Shown here one piece after another: positions 16,984-21,785 of a stretch of DNA of 21,785 bases (position 1 is its first letter; every line of letters begins with the position of its first letter). A program made the position numbers and the translations under genes. A model generated the notes under the pieces. That model was not told the origin of the DNA. It saw only the letters and a program-made list of their open reading frames with translations, and searched no databases. Source of the DNA: an uncultured Parabacteroides sp. (GTDB lineage Bacteria > Bacteroidota > Bacteroidia > Bacteroidales > Tannerellaceae); the NCBI GenBank assembly GCA_900552415.1, contig USAD01000009.1:1-21785 (forward strand), given 5' to 3'.

Positions 16984-17173
16984 TTGGGCTGAAGGCCCAA
17001 AAGATTATAGCGTAGGGCATCACCCTACGAAAAGGATTATTTTTAGATGAGAGCCCTGAAGGGGCGGAACAAGATCGCTCGAGAAGTTCCGCCCCTTCAG
17101 GGCTTAATTTTTGGTGTGTCGTTCATGTCGTAGGGCGTTACCCTACGCTGTAGCGTTTAAGGCTTTCAGCCTT
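16984..17173. repeat. Nested palindromic element (five hairpins, about 190 bp)
   Basis: Five hairpins are arranged A-B-C-B'-A'. A is TTGGGC/GCCCAA (16984-17000). B is CGTAGGG/CCCTACG (17011-17029). C has perfect 19-bp arms, AGCCCTGAAGGGGCGGAAC at 17052-17070 against 17086-17104. B' is CGTAGGG/CCCTACG (17129-17147). A' is AAGGC/GCCTT (17159-17173). The left half is roughly the reverse complement of the right half, so the whole is one large imperfect palindrome. The right half recurs at 21501-21589. It resembles REP/BIME-type elements, and no protein is encoded. Confidence 0.85.
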
Positions 17174-17461
17174 GATAGGTGTTTGTGATGATTGGCGTTG
17201 AAATATGAATAGGAATGAATTGGAAATGTCAGCAACTTTAGCGTTAATGTGGATGTCTCTCGTGAGAGTCGTAATGAAAACCTATATGATCGACCAAAAA
17301 TACCGTATGAATATATAATATATGTACACGTACATTAATATATAGACAAAAAACAAGACTATTCGCCGATGTTTGTAATATACGTCTTATTTGATTGATT
17401 ACTTGTTGTTTAGGAAAGTAAATAGGTGACGAAAAAAAAGGGTCGATTCAATCCGTCAATG
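17174..17461. other. Non-coding stretch with an AT-rich palindrome
   Basis: I see no gene here. An AT-rich imperfect palindrome at 17311-17346 is centred on TGTAC-AC-GTACA (17323-17334). A small CTCTC-GT-GAGAG dyad lies near 17257-17268. Base composition is clearly more AT-rich than in the flanking glycosidase gene. Confidence 0.4.
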
Positions 17462-17491
17462 CAAAGGTACATCTTTCTTTCAAACGCGCAA
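17462..17491 (-). promoter_or_regulatory. Promoter-like sequence facing away from the large surface-protein gene
   Basis: On the minus strand this reads TTG, a 19-bp spacer, then TACCTTTG (17469-17462) and C, a complete Bacteroidetes promoter match. Its -7 box is the same as that of the DUF177 promoter. It points left, into DNA with no frame on that strand. It could drive a non-coding RNA, or be a promoter lying in the wrong orientation for the gene at 17710. Confidence 0.45.
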
Positions 17492-17533
17492 TCGCTTTCC
17501 TGTTTTTTTTTGAGTTTCCTAACTCTTTCTTAT

Positions 17534-17617
17534 CAACACCTTATGTTTCCCAAACAAAACCCTTAGTTGGAATAACAAACCCTCTGTATTTTGTGTCAAT
17601 TTCCCCTTTATATCGGC
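17534..17617. promoter_or_regulatory. CAA-pyrimidine motif at exact 21-bp steps before the surface-protein gene
   Basis: CAACACC (17534), CAAAACCC (17555), CAAACCC (17576) and CAATTTCC (17597) are spaced exactly 21 bp apart, about 95-175 bp before the start codon. The remainder of each unit is not conserved, so this is weak. A TATTTTG at 17587-17593, with a TTG at 17567-17569, could be an imperfect rightward promoter. The 17618-17709 leader is AT-rich with nothing else recognisable. Confidence 0.3.
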
Positions 17618-17709
17618 AGGAAATAATCCACCCTTTTTGTGCGACATTCATCCGCTTAAGTAAAGGATAATATTTATAAACCTAGTTTTAATATTTAAAT
17701 TATTTTATT

Positions 17710-20700
17710 ATGAACAAGAAGTTTTCTACTCTTATGTTAGGCATGCTCCTAACGAGTGCGTTCGCTTCTGCACAAATGCCTTTTAAGATTGGCGATTTGC
17801 AGGAAGTGGATTTTAAAGATCAAAAAGTTGTAGACGGAACTTATATCGTTGTTAGCAGTAGCAATAACAGCTTATCTAATGATGACCGTGTCCTTTCTGT
17901 TGTGAAAAGTAGTGGAGCTTTGAAGTACAAAGCGTGGCAGATTGGTGATGTGAGTGCCACGCATACAGATCCGTCTGCTTATAAATGGACTTTAGAGGTG
18001 TTTAATGAGAAGTCTGGAAGTGTTTTCTATGCGTTGAAAAATGCGGAGACAGGAACTTATCTGACTTTTGAAAATAAACCAAATAATAGTACTCCTGTAA
18101 GTGATCCTTCAAAATCTGAAACAGCTGAGAAGACAGATGACATTTCTAGTTTATTTGTTTCAACTCATGCAAAAGCTCAAACTGCATGGACGAATGGCAA
18201 TTCTTTGTATTTGTGGGGACCTGCCAACAATACTACATTGACTTTAGATAATGGATCTGTACAAACGATTTCTTCTGACGATAAGATTATCCTTTGCCAA
18301 TTGAAAGAGAACTCCCTCAACAACGAACCTGGTGCAGCCCTTTTGAATAAGGTTAAAGGCGGTGAGGGCTTCAACTTTGAGTTTAGCGTAGACAATAAAG
18401 ACACTTGGTCAAACGATATCTTGACGGATTTGAACCTGAAGGCGTTCTATGTAGATGAAATTACGATTGACGATGATAATAATCTTTACATCCCGAAAGG
18501 TATCTATTTCGCAAGTGAGTATCCTGCTTCTTTGATAGGTGAGAATGAAATTGAAGATGCTGCTGATTTTAAGGCTTGTACTTTCGTGGCTGTTAATCCG
18601 GATGCTAACTACGATATTCATCAGGCTGCGGCTAAGAATGGCATTGGCTTCGAGTTGATGACGGTTTCTGGTAGTGCTATGAATTTCTATAAGGTAGAAG
18701 ATGCCGACGATGAAAATGAGAATGCTTCAGAGAAGGGTGATGTTTACGTTGGTAACGCATGCTTTACGGTAACAGAACCGGATCCATTGAATGGTGAGGG
18801 TGAGTATAACTTGAGCTTGACTGATTTCCGTTATTTAGCAGATGATACTAAGACAGCACATGTAAATAATGAAAATGTTCTCTATATCGGTTGCATCACT
18901 GATCAGAACGAGAACTTCTTAGTGACAACAGAGGAAGCCAAAGCTTTGGCCTTCACGACAACTAATTCAACGGTTTATGATGTAACGAAGCTGTTGAAGT
19001 CTGAGGATGCGCCTTCTATCTACACCTTCCAGTTTGTAAGCGATGTAAATAAAGATGAGGCAACTAATTTTGCTGGAGAGAAGGATCAATATCTGACTAT
19101 TGGTCGTCAGGGTGATGCTTTTGCATTGTCTGCTGTTGAGGAGATGAATGAGGAAGATCCTATGTTCCAATTTGTTATCTCTGGTATTGACAAAGAGAAC
19201 AAGCTTGTTACATTCACGAACCGTCAGACAGGTGAACCTTTCACAGTTTCTTTGTATGAGAATACGGATGGTTCATTTACGGTTTATCCGGAAGATGCTA
19301 ACACGGTATTGTGGAGCTCTAAGTTTGATGAGGGTGATAATAAGACTGAAAATGGTGTTGTTGAATTTAAGAATGGTAAATTACAGAATACAAAAGTTAT
19401 CTTGACTGAAGTCACTGTAGAGGATAAGTTTGCGACATTTGCTAACCGTCCGGAGGGTGCAGGTTTGGTAACCTTCGAGTTGGCTAAGAATATCGATGAC
19501 ACGCCTGATTTCTATATTGGTGCTAATAAAACTGATGATGGAGATCTTACTATTGGTGCCTTGAAGGCTTATACAGATGAGATGACTCAGTTTGAGTTGG
19601 TAAAGGATGAAGAACCGTTATATGTTGTAAATAACTATGTCTATTTGAAAGATACGCGCGTTTGGAATTCGACTGAGAAGGATACAGTTTATTTCTATAC
19701 GTATAAGATTAAAGCGTTTACCGCAAATAATAGTGATTTATATGTAGGATGGGCATCCAACTACTATACTTTGAAAAATACTAAAACTGAGGCTATTGAT
19801 TTCGTGATTAAGACTAATGTTGATGGTTCTGTTTCTTTGATTGACTATTCTTCAAAGAGTCTCACATCAAAGGATGTGCCCTATGCTTATGTAGATGATG
19901 CTGAAGGTAATAGATTAAGCGTGAAAGATCCTGATGCTGCTTGGAAGAATTATGAATACTATGACTTGGCCGCTCAACTGAGCGAGGGCTTGAAGACCTT
20001 TATGGTAGAGGAGAAATCCATCAGCTACGAGGCAGTTCCGCAACACGTATCATTCCAGGCCGTACGCGGTGGTTTCATGACTAAGGATGAGAACAACGAT
20101 GCTGTCTTGTCTATCTCGAACACGGCGAGCGAGGATTTGACCTTCTGGTTGGATACAGTTCACTCTGATTATGCTGTTCCTTACTTCTACATCTTGAAGA
20201 ATGGTTCGTTCATGTATAACGCTGCTGATTCAGCTAAAACTTACAATGCGAAAGATAACTATCGTTTCAACTTGGAGGACAAGAAATATTCTTCTAATCC
20301 GACAGCAAAATTGATCTTCAAGGCTGGTGAGTTGGTAACTTCTGATACGTTGCGTACGATGGTTGATGGCCAGTCTGTATTAGTAGCTGAGAAGGATAAC
20401 GCTCCGAAGAAGGTTAAGGGTGGTTTGCATAACTTCCATTTCCAGATCATTCAGGCTGAGGAGGGTAGCGATGAGTATGTTATCCGTCAGGATGCTAAGT
20501 ATGTTGGTCAGTACAACAACTACTTCTACATGGTAGCTGATAAGGATGCCGCTTACCGCTTCGTAATCGAGAAGCAAGCAGCTCCGACCGCGAACGAGGG
20601 TATCGAGGTATCTGAGGTTAAGGTGATCGCTGGTAACGGCCAGATCACGATCATGGGTGCCGCTGGTAAGAAGGTAGTCGTAAGCAACATCCTGGGTAAG

Positions 20701-20811
20701 GTTGTCGCTACTCAGACAATCGCATCTGACAACGCTACAATCGCCGTACCGGCAGGTATCGTAGCTGTAGCCGTTGAGGGTGAGGCAGCTGTAAAGGCAG
20801 TTGTAAAATAA
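17710..20811 (+). CDS. Very large secreted surface protein (surface-layer-like, DUF6383-type C-terminus)
   Basis: This is an acidic, beta-rich exported protein of 1033 residues with a clear signal peptide (MNKKFSTLMLGMLLTSAFASA, then QMPF). It has no catalytic motif that I recognise. The last 71 residues (963-1033) contain GNGQITIMGAAGKKVVV, NILGKVVATQ and VPAGIVAVAVEG, then a lysine-ended AAVKAVVK. This layout is like a type IX secretion sorting domain and resembles DUF6383 of Parabacteroides (from memory). Four motifs fitting the Bacteroides O-glycosylation rule D-S/T-A/I/L/V/M/T occur at D658, D815, D840 and D879, so it may be a surface glycoprotein. From about 19961 onward the codons become more C-ending and less AT-rich than the middle, suggesting a conserved end joined to a variable centre. 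Function is inferred as cell-surface or S-layer. Confidence 0.75.
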   Translation: MNKKFSTLMLGMLLTSAFASAQMPFKIGDLQEVDFKDQKVVDGTYIVVSSSNNSLSNDDRVLSVVKSSGALKYKAWQIGDVSATHTDPSAYKWTLEVFNEKSGSVFYALKNAETGTYLTFENKPNNSTPVSDPSKSETAEKTDDISSLFVSTHAKAQTAWTNGNSLYLWGPANNTTLTLDNGSVQTISSDDKIILCQLKENSLNNEPGAALLNKVKGGEGFNFEFSVDNKDTWSNDILTDLNLKAFYVDEITIDDDNNLYIPKGIYFASEYPASLIGENEIEDAADFKACTFVAVNPDANYDIHQAAAKNGIGFELMTVSGSAMNFYKVEDADDENENASEKGDVYVGNACFTVTEPDPLNGEGEYNLSLTDFRYLADDTKTAHVNNENVLYIGCITDQNENFLVTTEEAKALAFTTTNSTVYDVTKLLKSEDAPSIYTFQFVSDVNKDEATNFAGEKDQYLTIGRQGDAFALSAVEEMNEEDPMFQFVISGIDKENKLVTFTNRQTGEPFTVSLYENTDGSFTVYPEDANTVLWSSKFDEGDNKTENGVVEFKNGKLQNTKVILTEVTVEDKFATFANRPEGAGLVTFELAKNIDDTPDFYIGANKTDDGDLTIGALKAYTDEMTQFELVKDEEPLYVVNNYVYLKDTRVWNSTEKDTVYFYTYKIKAFTANNSDLYVGWASNYYTLKNTKTEAIDFVIKTNVDGSVSLIDYSSKSLTSKDVPYAYVDDAEGNRLSVKDPDAAWKNYEYYDLAAQLSEGLKTFMVEEKSISYEAVPQHVSFQAVRGGFMTKDENNDAVLSISNTASEDLTFWLDTVHSDYAVPYFYILKNGSFMYNAADSAKTYNAKDNYRFNLEDKKYSSNPTAKLIFKAGELVTSDTLRTMVDGQSVLVAEKDNAPKKVKGGLHNFHFQIIQAEEGSDEYVIRQDAKYVGQYNNYFYMVADKDAAYRFVIEKQAAPTANEGIEVSEVKVIAGNGQITIMGAAGKKVVVSNILGKVVATQTIASDNATIAVPAGIVAVAVEGEAAVKAVVK

Positions 20812-20827
20812 TCATCAATGAATAATC

Positions 20828-20858
20828 GAAGGTCTCGGGTCTCGTCACCCGAGCCTTC
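20828..20858 (+). terminator. Hairpin just after the surface-protein gene
   Basis: GAAGG-t-CTCGGGT pairs with ACCCGAG-CCTTC around a six-base loop, with one bulged T. The following sequence AAAAGATATTTC is a poor U-tract, so it may protect the mRNA end or act as a weak terminator only. Confidence 0.5.
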
Positions 20859-20901
20859 AAAAGATATTTCATAATTAAAAATTTTAATATTAGTTCCGCA
20901 C

Positions 20902-21047
20902 GAGTCTTTGCGACTCAGGTACCGCCGTGAGGCAGGCATCGTGGAAAATTAGTTTAAGGTTTAAATAATGCCGTAGGATCTTCGTGAGAAGCTAATATGG
21001 AGAACGAATAAGAAGGGCTTGCCGCTGGTCGGTGAGCCCTTTTTTTA
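20902..21047 (+). ncRNA. Candidate structured 3' UTR or 3'-derived small RNA
   Basis: Three small hairpins precede a strong terminator: GAGTC-TTTGC-GACTC (20902-20916), GCC-GTGA-GGC (20924-20933) and CTTC-GTGA-GAAG (20980-20991). The last two share a GTGA (GNRA-type) tetraloop. No open frame explains the spacing. There is no obvious promoter, so it may be the long tail of the upstream mRNA or be cut from it. No known RNA family was recognised. Confidence 0.3.
21013..21047 (+). terminator. Strong intrinsic terminator downstream of the surface-protein gene
   Basis: AAGGGCTTGCC pairs with GGTGAGCCCTT (11 bp, two G-U pairs) around GCTGGTC, followed by a run of T. It lies about 200 bp after the stop codon, leaving an unusually long 3' untranslated region. 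Confidence 0.85.
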
Positions 21048-21079
21048 TAGGCCAGAAAACAAACATTGCAGGGTCTTGA

Positions 21080-21172
21080 AGTGAACTATAGATCATTGGT
21101 CAAGTGAACTATTGTTCACTAGGGGTAGTGAACAGTTAGCGGCTTGGGAAGTGAACAATAGTTCATTTGGCA
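21080..21172. repeat. Array 1: four units, 23-24-bp period, AGTGAAC core
   Basis: AGTGAAC occurs at 21080, 21103, 21127 and 21150 (steps 23, 24, 23). Unit 2 begins AGTGAACTATTGTTCACT and unit 4 AGTGAACAATAGTTCATT, near-perfect dyads that are almost reverse complements of each other. Units 1 and 3 are more diverged. Unit tails share a GGY-rich end (TTGGTCA, TTGGCA). Confidence 0.75.
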
Positions 21173-21247
21173 AGGCGATAACAGACGCCTTTAATTCCTT
21201 AATATCAACGCAATAGATAAAGCTCAACAATACCACCCAAAGGGATT

Positions 21248-21333
21248 TCACAACGACTGGGTTATAAGGTGCTAACGATGCCCATTGTTGGCGCCTTATA
21301 ATGCCCATCGTTAACAGCTAACAACCCAGTCGT
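21248..21333. repeat. Array 2: 23-bp-period units inside an outer inverted repeat
   Basis: ATGCCCAT recurs 23 bp apart (21278 and 21301), and GCTAAC recurs 46 bp apart (21271 and 21317). The block is enclosed by perfect 11-bp arms ACGACTGGGTT (21253-21263) and AACCCAGTCGT (21323-21333). ATAAGGTGCTAAC also pairs with GTTGGCGCCTTAT inside. Direct and inverted symmetry are therefore superimposed. Confidence 0.65.
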
Positions 21334-21377
21334 CGGAAAGCCATTCTTCTGCCCTCCCAATATGGCCATTGGCTGGA

Positions 21378-21469
21378 GAAGATATACTTCAACCGTCATC
21401 GAATATATACTGCATTCGCCAATGAATATATACTTCAACTGTCAATGAATATATACTGCATAATTTATT
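21378..21469. repeat. Array 3: four 23-bp tandem units, alternating types
   Basis: Units start at 21378, 21401, 21424 and 21447, exactly 23 bp apart. All begin GAAKATATACT. Units 1 and 3 continue TCAAC, and units 2 and 4 continue GCAT, so the array looks like a duplicated pair (46 bp). This is the best conserved of the arrays. Confidence 0.85.
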
Positions 21470-21500
21470 CATGAAAACAATCCTGACATGATCGCATGGG

Positions 21501-21589
21501 AGTTTCGCCCTTTCAGGGCTTAATCGTCGCGGTGTCGTTTGGGTCGTAGGGCGTTGCCCTACGCTATAGTGTTGAAGGCTTCCAGCCTT
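21501..21589. repeat. Half copy of the nested palindromic element
   Basis: This aligns without gaps to the right half of the element at 17085-17173: both are 89 nt, with about 74 identical positions by hand count. It keeps the CGTAGGG/CCCTACG hairpin (21545-21563) and AAGGC/GCCTT (21575-21589), and the 3' arm of the central stem, whose partner arm is missing. Confidence 0.85.
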
Positions 21590-21668
21590 GCTGGATCAAT
21601 CCCTTTTATTATTAAGGACATTTTTAGTCAACTCTAATCGTTAAATGACAGACTCAGCCTTTCCAATA

Positions 21669-21734
21669 CACTGCAATGAATTTCAGATTACACTGCAGTG
21701 TATTGGAATTTTCACTGCAGTGAAAATAAAAATG
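21669..21734. repeat. Array 4: three 22-bp units with CACTGCAGTG core
   Basis: CACTGCA starts at 21669, 21691 and 21713, exactly 22 bp apart. Units 2 and 3 contain the palindrome CACTGCAGTG; unit 3 sits in the perfect 18-bp palindrome TTTTCACTGCAGTGAAAA. CCAATACACTGCA (21663-21675) is also inverted to TGCAGTGTATTGG. The surrounding DNA from 21590 to the window end shows no gene. Confidence 0.8.
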
Positions 21735-21785
21735 GACTTAAATGGCCTAGGATATTTGGTATGATGTTTATGATAGGGATGGACG

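Noticed and set aside
16984..17173. Insertion sequence ends or transposon remnant
   Set aside because: There is no transposase frame, no target-site duplication that I can see, and the five-hairpin layout fits a REP-like repeat better.
21093..21308. 71-codon frame on the minus strand
   Set aside because: It lies across repeat arrays 1 and 2, has no recognisable protein features, and is explained by the repeats.
21080..21734. CRISPR-like array
   Set aside because: Units of 22-24 bp follow one another directly with no unique spacers, each cluster has a different repeat, and no cas genes are present.

Overview
This window looks like a chromosomal segment of a gut Bacteroidales bacterium, most likely Parabacteroides (P. 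distasonis or a close relative). The pointers are the gene order DUF177-rpmF-fabH-era-der, Bacteroidetes-type promoters (TAnnTTTG -7 boxes), secreted glycosidases of families typical of this group, a radical-SAM/lipoprotein pair, and a large acidic secreted protein whose C-terminus resembles the DUF6383 / type IX sorting-domain kind. The assignment rests on recalled family resemblance; no search was run.

Layout. Bases 1-131 are the 3' end (domains V and VI) of a group II intron that continues off the left edge. It ends 59 bp before a membrane sensor histidine kinase (191-1339). A rightward housekeeping cluster follows (1436-5532): DUF177 protein, ribosomal protein L32, FabH, Era and Der, with an internal terminator hairpin between rpmF and fabH. 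A shared terminator separates it from leftward mscL (5605-6036). Also leftward are a GH3 beta-glucosidase-like enzyme (6183-8534), a GH123-like enzyme (8733-10508), and the pair lipoprotein (11715-12182) then radical SAM/SPASM enzyme (10625-11710), four bases apart. Rightward genes resume with an MsbA-like ABC exporter (12564-14411) and a GH95 alpha-fucosidase-like lipoprotein (14440-16881). A single very large secreted, surface-layer-like protein follows (17710-20811), flanked on both sides by long non-coding sequence.

Functionally, GH3, GH123 and GH95 together suggest trimming of fucose-, GalNAc- and glucose/xylose-type linkages from host or dietary glycans, although no SusC/SusD pair is in view. 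The lipoprotein/radical-SAM pair is a recognised but functionally unexplained Bacteroidetes system.

The least ordinary part is the non-coding DNA. I find (a) a roughly 190-bp nested palindrome at 16984-17173 whose right half recurs without gaps at 21501-21589, and (b) five short arrays of 3-4 units with periods of 21-24 bp (12370-12453, 21080-21172, 21248-21333, 21378-21469, 21669-21734). The arrays do not share a sequence, but they share an architecture: about two helical turns per unit, usually with dyad symmetry inside the unit. I have no name for this class. A possible structured 3' RNA follows the large surface-protein gene, and a well-formed promoter upstream of that gene points away from it.
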